Below, piece after piece: positions 46,716 through 58,400 of a stretch of 64,000 nt of DNA. The stretch comes from Hanleya hanleyi (taxonomy: Eukaryota > Mollusca > Polyplacophora > Lepidopleurida > Hanleyidae). The notes beneath the pieces were generated by a model, which made no database searches, was not told the origin of the DNA, and was given only the letters and a program-made list of their open reading frames with translations. The stretch's first letter is position 1; every line of letters starts with the position of its first letter. The DNA is taken from assembly GCA_036873755.1 (NCBI GenBank), contig JAVTVY010056900.1:186001-250000 (forward strand), read 5' to 3'. Both the position numbers and the translations under genes were made by a program.

Positions 46716-48817
46716 CTGAAAACAGAAATTTTACTGCCTGTATCAAACCTAGACAATATTATCTATGTAATACGTCTAACCACAGTTATCAGTGAGACTC
46801 CTTTTATGATCAGCGTAATTCACTCTAGTACTAGACAATTAATGCAACTCACAGAATAGTCAAGATAACAGATCGAGAAAACTTATGCCTAAATACATTT
46901 AGTCTGTGTTCTTATATAATTACAAAATATTCAGTTCAGCGACAATATTAATATAGGACTAGCATGTTCCTGTGTGACCAGCATGCAGGGATTCCGCCAG
47001 AAAAAAAATCTGGGTCCGCAAATGTGAGGGAGCGAAGCGACCAAGTCTGAGGGAGCGTAGCGACCGAAGGGGGAGAGTCCGAGAGAGGGGCGCGGTTTCC
47101 CCCCTCGCGGCGGCAGAAGATTTTTGATAATTGCCGTTTAAATTGATGGCCTGAGAGAGCGTCTAGAGATGGATTTTATAATAAAGATTAACAGCAGGAA
47201 CGTCTGTATAAAGTCTATTTACACTCTTTGCTACGTATGTATTACCACGATAATTTGAACTTGGAAGCAGAAATCTTCCAGGACGATCGCTAACCGAGTC
47301 GATACGCGGACGTGGTGGAGAGCACCACATGAACAGATTTTGATAGTGAGAGCTGAAAAACATCATGGCAAACAAAATTATGCCCTCAGATGATCTAATA
47401 ATATACCCGAATGGTGACTGTTGTTAACTTGACCTTCCAGCTAGCTCTTACTGTCCAGAAGTGTCACACTTCATGTGAAGTGTGCCTAGAAGTGCCTCTG
47501 AAGAGTACACTTGAAAGGCACTTCAACGACAGAGAAAAATATTGGCACACTTCAAAGGTACTTCATTAGAAAAAGGCAGTAGTCAAGGGACTCCTCAAAG
47601 ACACTTCATGGACTTTGTCAATTTCATAACAAAAAATGAGGGACTTCAGAGACACTTCTGAGACTTTGTTTTTGTTCGGCATAATCCAAGGTACTCCTCA
47701 AAGACACTTCTTGGACTTTGTCAGTTCTTCAGCAAAACTTAGGGGACTTCAGAGACACTTAATGGACTTTGTCAATTTCATAACAAAAAATGAGGGACTT
47801 CAGAGACACTTCTGAGACTTTGTTTTTTGTTCTGCATAATCTAAGGTACTCCTCAAAGACACTTCTTGGACTTTGTCAGTTATATAGCATAACCTGGGGG
47901 ACTTCCCCTTGCAAAAAATATCTTCTAGCATCCTATAAGATTTTGAAAAATCCTAAAGATTCTAAAAAATCATATGAGCTTCTAAAATATAAGAGTCTGA
48001 AAAATCCTATAAGATTCTGAAAAAATCCTATTATAATAGATTCTGAAAAATCCTATAAGATTCAATCCAATAGGATTTCTAGATTATTGGAATTTTCCCA
48101 CAAACTGTTACAGTAACATAACATTATAAATTAGAACTACATGTTTACAAGTTTCAGTTATATTAATTAGCTCTGGGAATAACCCATGCTTAAAGTTGGC
48201 TGATTTGATTTCACTCAGTGACATCAAATCTCATTTCAATGAAACCACCAAACATCAGATTTGTACTTCACATTTCAAAATAGCTACAACTATGTAAAAT
48301 ATTCACATGTGGTTACTGACATATTACTCAGAAATGTGAACATATTTTTTTATATTTTAAAGTGATCAGTACTATGGGTTTCTATTTGAATAGAATAAAG
48401 ACATTAATAACACCAGTCTCTCACATATTAGATAAGAAATCTTGTTGAATTCAGATTTTATAGTCATTCCAAATCCATGATTTTATAGTAAAATTGGACA
48501 AAATGGCAAAATATTTTTAGAAGAATCAGTTCTAACATAATGTCAGCAACAAAAAAATACCCATTAAAGAATACTTTATATTATCCTCTTCATCATTATC
48601 ACTAAGTATAATATATATAATTTCTGTTTCAAAAAATCTTTATATTCTGAACTGTCTTTGCCAAAATGAGTGGAGTTGTCTGCCCTTGAAAATTTAATTG
48701 AACACTGGGGGCGCCACCAGACGATAACAATCAAAATGGCTGACCTCTCCAACTGCAGAAATCAGATGGATTTATTCCTGTTAAGCTAGAACTATGGAGG
48801 TTTGAAGAAATGTATTG

Positions 48818-50295
48818 CAGATGGTGATGATAGCAGCTAGTGATATGGTAAGTAACTTATAAATATAACTAAAATTTTTCTGTTTTTCATAACTTAATAA
48901 GCAAAGAACTGGGCTGAACAGTGATGTAGACCTGAGAGTCTCAGCTATTTATTTTATCAACAAGTTTCCCTTGACATATTAAAAAATTGATATTGGCCTC
49001 AATAAATATTTTGCTATATGGACTGCAGGTTATTATAATGTACTCCATCTTATAATTGCAGTCAAATTTAATGGGTCATGTAACATGGCGAAATATCCAT
49101 ATCTCTGTCCCAATATCACTTTCAGATCTATCCAGGTTGATCAAGGCAGTGTGGATTAAATGCCATTGTTATGATTGTGTGAATTGTCGGCTTGGAAACA
49201 CCAGGCTTGGGGACCTCATATGAAGATTGGCATGCACCCCTGGAGGAAATCCCCTGAGGGTGAGATATTTTTATCACAAAACTGTTCAGTTCATGTCAAA
49301 ACAGGTGGATTTAACTGGTTGGGGGGATGGTAGCTCTAAATAAATTATCTTGTTGTTTTGATTTTTTATTGATTCATAAATTGTATTGATTTTTTCCCTT
49401 GCAGAATGTAGAATATTCCCATTCCAGATTTTTGACAAAATGCATGGTAAAGAAATAAGTTTTAGAATATATTGATAATAAAATGTTAGCATTACCTGTT
49501 TTAGCTGCAATCAGAAAAAGTATAATCAATTATGATTAGACTTAATTGTTATCATTATAACAGGCTATATTTTCCTTGTCTATTGATTGCACTGCTCATA
49601 TACCAAAGCTAAGGATCTTCACACTTCAATTGTACATTTTTACCCACATCTTGAGAAATGAGAATATTTCATTTCATACATTTATTTCATTTAAAAAATT
49701 TAAGAATACAATTTGAAGTTAATAAGCATTTATTTGTTATTTGAAGTCTTGCATGAAGATTTAGTTGAACCAGGAATTAAAAAAGACAAATTATCAAAAT
49801 CCACATGATTGTTTCTAATGGCTTCTTTGTCAATACTTTCATAATTCCAGAATACAGCTGCAACAAGGAACTCGGCTCACTTCAAGCAGCCACTCGACTG
49901 ATGGGAAATTTAATGAGCACACCTACATGCAGGTATGGTTGATTTCTTCATAGTGTATATTGGCTAGAACATCACACAAACTGTTTATCTCCATTGTTGT
50001 ATATCATGGAGTACTAAAGAAAGGATAATAGACATCTTCATCAATCTTTTGTAAATCGTAGGGATGTGTTCCATTCTTTATCCTTTATGGTAGTCAACCT
50101 ATTCAATCATCCTGAGTGTATTAAAAAAACAAAAAAACAAAACTGGATTGCATGTCATATGGAACCATATATACAACTGATCAGGTTTTAATTATATGCA
50201 TGTATTTATCGCCACAGGCCAAGAAGTTCACAATTCAGACTGATGGGTTTCAGCGTTGGGTTACGTCCGAGTGGACCTCAGGGCAACTGAAGTAA
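48818..50295 (+). CDS. Gene-like cargo of element A (unrecognised, probably disrupted)
   Basis: Not recognised. Candidate exons: an ATG-containing exon ending at ATATG/GTAAGT (48,847), an exon 49,126-49,259 (TTTCAG ... TGAGG/GTGAGA), an exon 49,851-49,932 (ATTCCAG ... ATGCAG/GTATGG) and a last exon 50,218-50,295 ending in TAA. The last two join in frame as IQLQQGTRLTSSSHSTDGKF, NEHTYMQ, AKKFTIQTDGFQRWVTSEW, TSGQLK. Exon 2 corresponds to 57,603-57,479 of element B but is frame-shifted, and the frames upstream do not connect. It may be a pseudogene fused to new 3' exons, or a noncoding transcript. AATAAA occurs at 50,371 and 50,513. Confidence 0.4.
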
Positions 50296-50370
50296 ACTAT
50301 CCTTCGAAAGATCTGCTGCTTCAAGTTCAAGTTGGAAAAGAACACGGTCACCCTTGAATAATAATACTGC

Positions 50371-50518
50371 AATAAATTCTCATACCAAAGACTGCATGTA
50401 AATGCATACAAAAAAAAAGAACTGTGCTGTATTTTGTCTCAAGGATTTGTGCTAGCAGTTTATTGTAAATATTTTATGATATACTGTTCTGTCTCACTCT
50501 GTATTTTCTCTGAATAAA
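50371..50518 (+). terminator. Two candidate polyadenylation signals
   Basis: AATAAA at 50,371-76 and 50,513-18, 76 and 218 bases past the TAA of the element A cargo. Their position fits the end of a plus-strand transcript inside the transposon. Confidence 0.4.
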
Positions 50519-51547
50519 ACTTTCTGTGCTCAAATATATATTTGTGTATTCTTTTCTGGGAAAGTAAATATCTCGTGGCTTACATACCTTTTCATCACAC
50601 GGATTTGCTATGATACTAATAAGGTACTTCAAGAGCACTTCAGAAGTGCATATGAAAGGTATCCTTCTGTAGAAGAGTGGATGAAGTGACTTGCCATATA
50701 AGGACATTGAAGTGCCTGAAATATTCTAATTAGGTACTTCAAGAGCACTTCAGAAGTGCCTATGAAGGTTAACCTTCTGTGGAAGTGTCTATGAAGTGCC
50801 TTTGCAGTACCTAATTAAAATATTTGAGGCACACTTCTAAGTGACTTCATTGTGACTTCATTGTGACTTCAATGCCCTTATATGGCATTGCTACAAAACA
50901 ATACCCACACTGCAAGCACACTTATGACTCTGAGCCTTGCACTTCAAGGTTGAAATATGGCCACACTTCAAAGTTACTTCAAAGTTACTTCAAAGACACT
51001 TCTGGACAGTAAGGGAGAGCTTTCATTTCCGTGGCCTGCGCTGGAAGAGCAGAAATCTAGCTGGATGGACAGACTGTAGTCGCAGAATGTTAGCTGAAAA
51101 GGGAGTGCTATCATACCTCGGGAAGCGGGAAATTTTCCACATGTCTTTTCAAATGTGACTTTCCACATGTGTTTTCATTGATATTCACGAAGGGAAGACT
51201 TGGAGGGATATAAAGTAACATTTTAAACCTTTAGCTGCCACTTTACTTCATAACAAGCAGACCAAAAGGGGAATTTTTATTTCATTCAGTGGGGGGAATG
51301 GGTCGGACCCAAATAGACCCTAGCGGAATCCCTGACATTGCAAATATTTTTAGTCAGAGATGGCTGACTTTGCCATCCTTTTGTGGGTATGGTGTTCCAA
51401 GCACGCTTGGTTTCTCTTTGTAAGGGTGTTTGTCTTGATGTTAAACATTTCTTCCTAAAAGTAATCTTCCATATTGTTCCATCTGGGCAGTGTATTGGCT
51501 CTCATCCTAGGCCTTACATGTACTTTCATGCTGCCCATTTCTGTTTT

Positions 51548-52065
51548 TCACAGCTTGTTAGTCCCTAGCTTTTCATAATAAACTCCCAACTCCTCTAACT
51601 GTGGAGTAGCTTGAAGAGTTTCATATTCATTGGTCACAACAATTTCATAGTCATTAATCACAACAGTTTCATCATCATTAGTCACAACACCATTCACAAC
51701 CTGGTTGGCTGCCATGTTTATGTCATTGTCTACCATTGTTTCTTGACCCTCAGAGTTTTGCTCCGTTGCATCCTTTTTCTTCATCCTCCTGAAAAAATAT
51801 GGAATATTTTCTAGTATGTGATTCAAACTGAAATACATTTTAAGACCATTTGATCCATATTAAGATTTAGTTAAAATGAAATGTAATAAAGCAATAAGAT
51901 TTATTAGAGAAATAGGTTTGATGTTAAATGATATATAATGTTTCAGTATATGAACCAAAACTTTGATAGAATATCATTTGTTTCCTTACCTGGTGATGAC
52001 ACATGTGATGATGACTGTCACTACAAGGACAACTGCTCCTCCCAACACTCCTGCTATGATGGCTA
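51548..52065 (-). CDS. Single-pass membrane receptor: transmembrane and tyrosine-motif tail exons
   Basis: Two minus-strand exons: 52,065-51,990 (acceptor GATATTACAG, donor ACCAG/GTAAGG) and 51,788-51,548 (acceptor TTTTTTCAG, stop TGA). They join through a split Arg codon. The first encodes a hydrophobic helix, AIIAGVLGGAVVLVV then TVIITCVIT, followed by the basic stop-transfer RRMKKK. The 79-residue tail is acidic, with NDYEIV, NEYETL and VYYEKL at about tail residues 45-50, 53-58 and 69-74. VYYEKL fits the ITIM pattern (I/V/L-x-Y-x-x-L/V); the others are YxxL/V. The extracellular exons were not found, so the ligand-binding fold is unknown. Molluscan receptors of the EGF-repeat and Ig types often end this way. 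AATAAA on this strand lies at about 51,277-82. Confidence 0.75.
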
Positions 52066-52139
52066 CTGTAATATCAAAAAGGAAGTTCAACTTCATAGTT
52101 TCGGTGGCTAATACCACAAGACAATACTGCAAACCATGT

Positions 52140-53435
52140 AGTCCGTGAGCTACTAGGGCTCACCTCGCACCCCCCCACTACAGACCGAAACTATGTTTTT
52201 TATGTGCTTTAGGACATGTCCAATAAGAAACAACTTGATAACAGTCGATAAACTGGGACTCACTACCCCTTTAATCACTTTGAAATTACCCCTGAGTAGG
52301 GTGGGGGTAGGGTTACAAGAATAGTCTTATCTTCCATAATTATTATCCAATCTTTATAATGTTGGTCACATATTATTCAGCATTGATTGCTGCATCGAAT
52401 ATTTACAAGATACTATCACTATTTGTTGGGTATGACGTCACACCTGGACCATACATACAACAGTAGGAGTAGTAGCGAAAGCGGGCGTTTTGGGGGTGCG
52501 TGAGGGTGTGCTTGAGTGATTGAGGGACCATTCTTGTTTCGAATGTGTCGTGTGAGGTGTCAAAGTGAAGCCCTCTGTATGTAGATCATGACTTGAGGGA
52601 TCTCCACATGATCTGTGACATCATTGGTGACGTCATCAGTAGGAGTAGTAGCCAAAGTAGGCATTTTGAGGATGTGAAGGAAGGTTTTTGGGGTAGAGAT
52701 GGACCATGTGGGGTGTCATCTTGTAACTCTCTGCATGTAGACGACGAATGATATGATTTTTGTTGGAAGTCGCATCGTGCTACTCATGCGCAGTTGCATG
52801 AGCAGTAGTAACAAAAGATGTCATTTTGGGCATGGGCAATGACATGTTTGGGCAATCAAGGGACCCATGTTTGGTACAAATGGACAGGTTGGGGTATCCT
52901 AATGAAGCTTTCGTGGGATAGTCAGACAGGTATGTTTTTTATTGGAATTCAGGCCAATCTGCGCATGCCCAGTTGGGGCGTAGTAAGTAAAGTGGTCATT
53001 CTGGAGGTGCGCAGTGGTATATCAGAGAGACTGAGGTCTTATATCTCATCCAAAGATGGACTGTAGGGTGTCACCTCGTGGTGTAGACCCCACTTTCCAT
53101 GTCATCTGTGACGTCATCAGTATGAGAGGTAACGAAAGCGGTCATTTTAGGGGTGCGTAGTGGTGTGTTTGAGGGACCATTCTTGGTCCGAATGGGACGT
53201 GTGGGGTATCGTATCGAAGCTTTCTTGGAACAGCGTCTGACTGGTCCGGTGTGTCATAGAAGTAGGGGATATGGCTAGCAAGCGCAGACAGCAAATAGTG
53301 GAAAGGGGCACTGGAATGGAATTTTAGCCTCGAGGTGAACCATCCATGGTCCGAATGGGTCGTGAGGTTTCGTAGTAAAGGGCTCGTAGGGTAGCGTCGG
53401 ATTGGACTGGTGTGTAGCTTAGTATCATCGTTCTG
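52140..53435 (+). repeat. Tandem-repeat family X, copy 1
   Basis: Contains TGTGCTTTAGGACATGTCCA, then monomers of about 150-190 bp with GAGGGACCATTCTTGGTCCG, GGTGTCATCTTG-type and GTGACGTCATCAGTAGGAG phrases. TGACGTCA or GTGACGTCATC sites recur at about 52,434, 52,629 and 53,108. The reverse complement of most of it is found at 54,985-55,421 and 59,089-59,360. It includes the uninterrupted equivalent of the element B target at about 53,009. Copy 1 has about 550 bases (52,255-52,850) absent from copy 2. Confidence 0.82.
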
Positions 53436-53464
53436 CAATTTGAGTCTGACAGTAAAGTAGAGAG

Positions 53465-53900
53465 CTCTTATTACCCCTCAGCCCATAGGGCTGTGGGGTC
53501 TTGTCGTTGCCATGTACGTACGTCCGTCCGTCCGTCAACATGTTCTTGTCCGCTGAATATCTGCAGATCTATGAAGTCGGGCCTGACCAAACTTTGGTGA
53601 GAGCTTCCTGAATGTTGACTGATGAAATGATTAGATTTTCAGATGGCTAGCTATGATGATTTCATGATTTTTAATTTTTTTTTTTATTATTTTTTGATGG
53701 CTCAGCTTTTGCACTGTTATCTATGCCCATCAACATGCTCTTGTCCGCTGAATATCTGCAGATCTATCAAGTCGGGCCTGACAAAACTTTGGTGAGAGCT
53801 TCCTGAATGGTAACTGATGAAATGATTAGATTTTCAGATGGCTGTGATGATTTCATAATTTTTTTTAAAAATTTATTATTATTTATTGATGGCTTAGCTT
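53465..53900 (+). mobile_element. Element H, C-rich end plus ~185-bp monomers
   Basis: Begins TTACCCCTCAGCCCATAGGG CTGTGGGG, then GTACGTCCGTCCGTCCGTC, then two monomers (GTCCGCTGAATATCTGCAGA, TCAAGTCGGGCCTGAC, GAGAGCTTCCTGAATG, ATGATTAGATTTTCAGATGG) at about 53,545 and 53,740. It has the same architecture as elements Y, Z and I. The far end is not defined. Confidence 0.7.
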
Positions 53901-54984
53901 TTGCCCATCGGGAACCCTTCATTGCATGTTTCAGTGTGAATTTTAAAGGTTCCCTGATACAAGAAAGCCTGGTCCATTCAAGATTCTCATTCAATGAAGG
54001 ACATTTTTCTTTAATTTTGCTATTAAATCATTCTATTCTACATCATATGATTTATCCTAAAACTTTTGCATGAACCATATTTGTGTCCACACATTTAACT
54101 GGTACAACATAAGGCTTCAATTTTTGTCACCAAACATGTTACTGTACCTTGGAAATTATTTAAAACGAGTGATTAGGAAAGCCCATTTTTAGCCTGACTC
54201 TGAGCAATTTGGAGGTAATTTGCATACCTGGAGCTTATGCCCCCCCCCCCAAAAAAATAATGATAAGGGTGGACCTGTGTCAATAAGTGTGTTTACTTGT
54301 TATCACACTTGTGCAATGCATAAATTGCCACTGATAGTGCTACACTTTCTTGCATGCCGTGAAACCAAAGTCTGTTATATACGGTATCCAAGGATTTTTT
54401 GCAGGTTCCGATCCTAAACTCCCCGTTCCTTTTCGTAATTCATTATTGAGGGTCCAATTTTTTTAACTGAATTTTGGCGCAAAGAGCCTGTGATCAATCA
54501 CAAAACAGAGGTTTATTAATTGAAATTCAATACCCAGTTATGCAATCAGATCGATATTGAGGCTCCCGGAAGCTTTTTCTAGGAGTATTCCTTCAGAAAT
54601 CCTTTCAAATTGAAGAACAACAACACTTTCGTTTTTTGTTTCATTTGAGTTTTGGGCACCCATATGCTTTCCGAAACTAAATTGGCTCTAGATGCAGCCC
54701 TGATCCTACTTGACTAAAACAAAACAGGCTGAGGGGTCCACGCACCTTTTAGGTGCTTGCCTGCAATTCATGTTCAATCAGAAGCCGCCATTTGAGAAAC
54801 TACAGAGCTTGGAGCTGTGGGATGGGTCGGTTGAGAAGTAGGAGCTCAGAGCTTTTGAAGTCCGAGCTCTTGGAGTCGGAGCTTGGAGGTCTTGGAGATG
54901 GAAAGTGATGTCAACGCAGGTATGCACACGTACCTGTGGTGCACCCTGTACACTATAGCCCGTAGTGCATATGGTACACCAGGA
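53901..54984. other. No recognised feature; C-run at 54,240
   Basis: AT-rich sequence with a C-run at 54,240-54,250 and poly-A beside it. Overlapping open frames at 53,767-54,073 fall partly in element H. At 54,830-54,900 there is a short run of GAGCTTGGAG-type text. No exon was recognised. Confidence 0.4.
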
Positions 54985-55421
54985 TGCGTGCGATGATACC
55001 AGTCCAATCCAACGCTACCCCACGAGCCCTTCACTACGAAACTCCACACAAACCATACGGACCACGAATGGTCCACCTAGAGTCTAAAATCCCATTCAAG
55101 TGCCCCTTTTCCACTATTTGCTGTCTGCGCATTCTATGACACACCGGACCTGTCGGACGCTGTTCCACGAAAGCTTCGATATGATACCCCACACGTCCCA
55201 TTCGGACCAAGAATGGTCCCTCAGTCTCTCAAACACACCACTACGCACCCCTAAAATGGCCGCTTTCATTACCACTCATACTGAGGACGTCACCAATAAC
55301 GTCACAGATGACATGGAAATCCCTCAAGTCGTGGCTACACCACGAGAGCTTCAAGATGACACCCTACACTCCATCTTAGAATGAGATATAGGACCTCAAT
55401 CTCTCAGATATACCCCTGCGC
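54985..55421 (-). repeat. Family X, copy 2, left part (reverse orientation)
   Basis: Reverse complement of 53,010-53,420: ACCAGTCCAATCCAACGCTA, TTTGCTGTCTGCGCAT, ACACGTCCCATTCGGACCAA and TGAGATATAGGACCTCAATC all align. It breaks at CCCCTGCGC, where element B begins, and continues at 59,089. Confidence 0.85.
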
Positions 55422-58400
55422 CCCTTACCAAAAATTCTTGTAAGATCTTACAAGAAAGTGTCCTGTAAGATCTTGTAGGACAGTCTTGTAAGATTTTGGC
55501 ACTTTTCTTGTAAGACTGTCCTACAGGATCTTACAAGATCCTACAAGACTGTCCTACAGGATCTTACAAGATTGTCCTACAGGATCTTACAAGATCCTAC
55601 AAGACTGTCCTACAGGATCTTACAAGATCGTCTTTCAGGATCCTACAGATCTTACAAGATCGTCCTTCAGGATCCTACAAGATCTTACAAGACTGTCATA
55701 CAGGATCCTACAAGACTGTCCTGCAGGATCTTACAAGATCCTACAAGATCCTACAAGACTGTCCTACAGGATCTTACAAGACCGTCCTTCAGGATCCTAC
55801 AGGGTTGTCCTACAGGGCTGTCATTTGTGTCAATTAACGCAGATAGAATAATGCTGGATGGTTGTGCAGGGTTGTCCAATATACTGCAGGTTTACGATGA
55901 AACGTTTCGTGTCGAATGAGACAGTCAACATAACAAATTCTATGCATTCATTTCATACATTTTATTGTATAAAACAGAAACGTATAGACAGCTATACACA
56001 CAAAACAGAAACGTATATACAGCTATACACACAAGGGATTATTATGTTGTCATGTCATACATTTTATTGTATAAAATAGAAACATTTATAGGGAATAGCA
56101 ACCAGCACATGCACGTAGCATCCAAAGTCCAAGGCATCCATGTTTTTCTCAACAGATCAAGTGTCTTTTATAACTTTTTAGCTCCCCATTCAATTTTGAT
56201 TTCATCGCGTCCAAAATCACCTTGCTGGTACAGGGAAACTTCTTCTGGCAGTAATCTATAAAAAATGAAAAGTCATCAAATTAGCAAAGAAATTGTTATC
56301 AAGTTATCAATGTGTCAAGTTATCCTGAAACTATTCAGAGGTTATCCTCATAATTTAAATGGGTAGAATGGTATAAAATTGTTGTGACATTAGCGAAAAA
56401 GTATGATTAGAGAAATCTTAAAAATATTACACTACATTCAACTGGCGTAATGCTGATATTAGTGAATGTGACGATAACCAGGATGATTTGCATTGAAATA
56501 TCATAGAAATGTGATGTTATTGTTATTGGTGTGCCCTCTGCAAAAACCAAACATGTGCCGCTCACTGAACAAAGATTATTTGGGTCCAGTAGCACCAAAG
56601 TCATTCAAGTCATTTGTTATTAATGTAAAATACACATTCTTGAATGCATGTTATGAGTATTATAAAGCAATATAAATTATGATACTTAAGCAGTATTCAT
56701 GGATTTGAAGCAAAATATTTTGAAGTGGAATCCAGAATTATGGATCAACACTAAATGAAAACGCAATCACAATTGGAAAAAATATTGAGAATGTACACTA
56801 ATATGATTTTAACAATGTTCATCATCCAGTTGTATTGGTCATGTAATATTGCCTGATGCTATTTCCTCTTTGGCGAAGAAGTAATTCAACAATAGACGCT
56901 GCATGATTTCCATGATCACATGTCTGCTCCGAGTCGATGAAATGTGCGCCTCGAACATGTCCGATTGGTTGCATCTGAGGAGAAAAAAATTGTTTAAAAC
57001 GTTTTAAATGAAATGAATGAATGAAATGTTCTCATTTTCAAGATGTGGGTACAGATGTACAATTGAATTATGCAGCAATCCTTAGCCTTGGTCAAGAATA
57101 GTGCAATAAATAGACAATTAAAATATAGCCTGTTATCATGGTTATGGTGATAGGAAATCTAACCATAATTTATCCTGCTTTTCCTGGTCACATTTTGATC
57201 ATAGCAAATATCGGTTATGCCAACAGTGTATTTGTTATCAATTTATTTTAATAAATATTCCTTTGCGATTTCATCAGAACTTTGGTATGGAAATATTCTC
57301 AAATCTTCTGGAAATATAAGCAGGAAACGATAAACATTTCAAAACAACAAGTGAGGATGTCAACTGATTTATTGAGAGCTAACATCCCCCCCCCCAACTT
57401 CCTAGCAAGTTAAATCCTACTGTTTGACATGAACAGGAAATACACAAGCAGTGGTGTGATATAACCTATATATCTCACCCTCCGGGGTATTTCCTCCAGC
57501 GGTGCATGGCCAATCTTCACATGAGGTCCCCAAGCCTGGGCTTTTCCAGCTGACATTAATGCAACAATGGCAAGTCACACTGCCTTGATGAACCTGGGTA
57601 GATCTGAAAGGAATTTTGAGACAGATCGAGTTATGGATATTTCTTTGTGAATTCCAGGCTAAATGAGTCATTAATTTTGACTGCAAATATAAGGTGAAGT
57701 GCTGCAGTAGTTACTGAGAAGAGTATCAATTGTTTAATATGCCAAGTATATGAAGAGAAACGTGTTGATAGTTAAAGCTCATAGAGGGTCCACATTACAA
57801 CATTCTGAGTTTAACTAGAAATTAGAATTGTTTTGCCAATTAAGTTATAACATTATAATTATATTTATAACTTACTTACCATCACTACATGTAGCTTCAC
57901 TCATCACCATCTGCAATACAGTTCTTTAAACCTCAATAGTTCCAGCTTAACATGAACAAATCAACTTTCTTTTTGCACTCTGTCCTCCATGTTTTTCTGC
58001 TGTAGTTGTTCTCATATGACAGCATGGTGGCGCCACCAGTGGCCAATTAAAATATACCGGTACAGGGGAGATAACTCTCCTCAAATTGTTGAATTAAATG
58101 CCAGCAAGTCAATTGCTAATGTAATAGACTACCAGGAAAATAGAATAATATTGGTGATAATGAAGAGGGTAGAGTATTCATTAATGGACATTTTTTTCTT
58201 GAAAATCATGTTAGAACTGGTGTCTTCTTCTAAAATTATTTTCTTCATTATGTCCAATTTTATTATAAAATCTTTGGATTGGACTGATTATTAATTAATT
58301 ATTTATTAAACTTATTAATTTTGTTATAAAATCTAAATTCAACAAGATTTCTTACACAAGTATGATACTATTTTGATAACACTATGTAGAGATTGATATT

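Larger units (their letters stand above)
47445..51015 (+). mobile_element. 3.57-kb transposon A carrying a spliced gene-like cargo
   Basis: Ends: CTCTTACTGTCCAGAAGTGT on the left; reversed right end CCCTTACTGTCCAGAAGTGT. AG stands outside both ends (47,443-44 and 51,016-17), an apparent 2-bp target duplication. Subterminal zones (47,460-47,900 and 50,620-51,000) are crowded with GACACTTC-type motifs and complements. A second zone at 47,930-48,075 repeats CCTATAAGATTCTGAAAAAT. Short target duplications plus subterminal motif clusters suggest an EnSpm/CACTA-like class, but no transposase is seen. The interior from about 48.3 to 49.75 kb aligns in reverse with element B. Confidence 0.75.
46986..51334. 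mobile_element. Element E, hAT-like ends, hosting element A
   Basis: The left end CAGGGATTCCGCCAG and the reversed right end CAGGGATTCCGCTAGGGTCT match over the first 12 bases; both then reach TCTGGGTCCG or TATTTGGGTCCG. A CAGGG start is typical of hAT elements, but no 8-bp target duplication is visible. Left subterminal text has GAGGGAGCGAAGCGACC and GAGGGAGCGTAGCGACC. Element A (47,445-51,015) fills most of it; without A it would be about 780 bp, hence non-autonomous. Confidence 0.7.

Noticed and set aside
55572..55919. 115-codon frame with repeated SYRILQDPTR-like text
   Set aside because: It is the subterminal repeat of transposon B in one frame.
56900..56974. Possible rhodanese-like motif (GHVRGAHFIDSE) in the element B cargo
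   Set aside because: Only a short GH-x-x-GA resemblance; no catalytic cysteine loop is visible at the expected place, so no function is assigned.
57541..57600. Selenocysteine reading of the in-frame TGA in the element B cargo
   Set aside because: No SECIS-type structure was seen, and the second copy is frame-shifted at the same place; decay is simpler.
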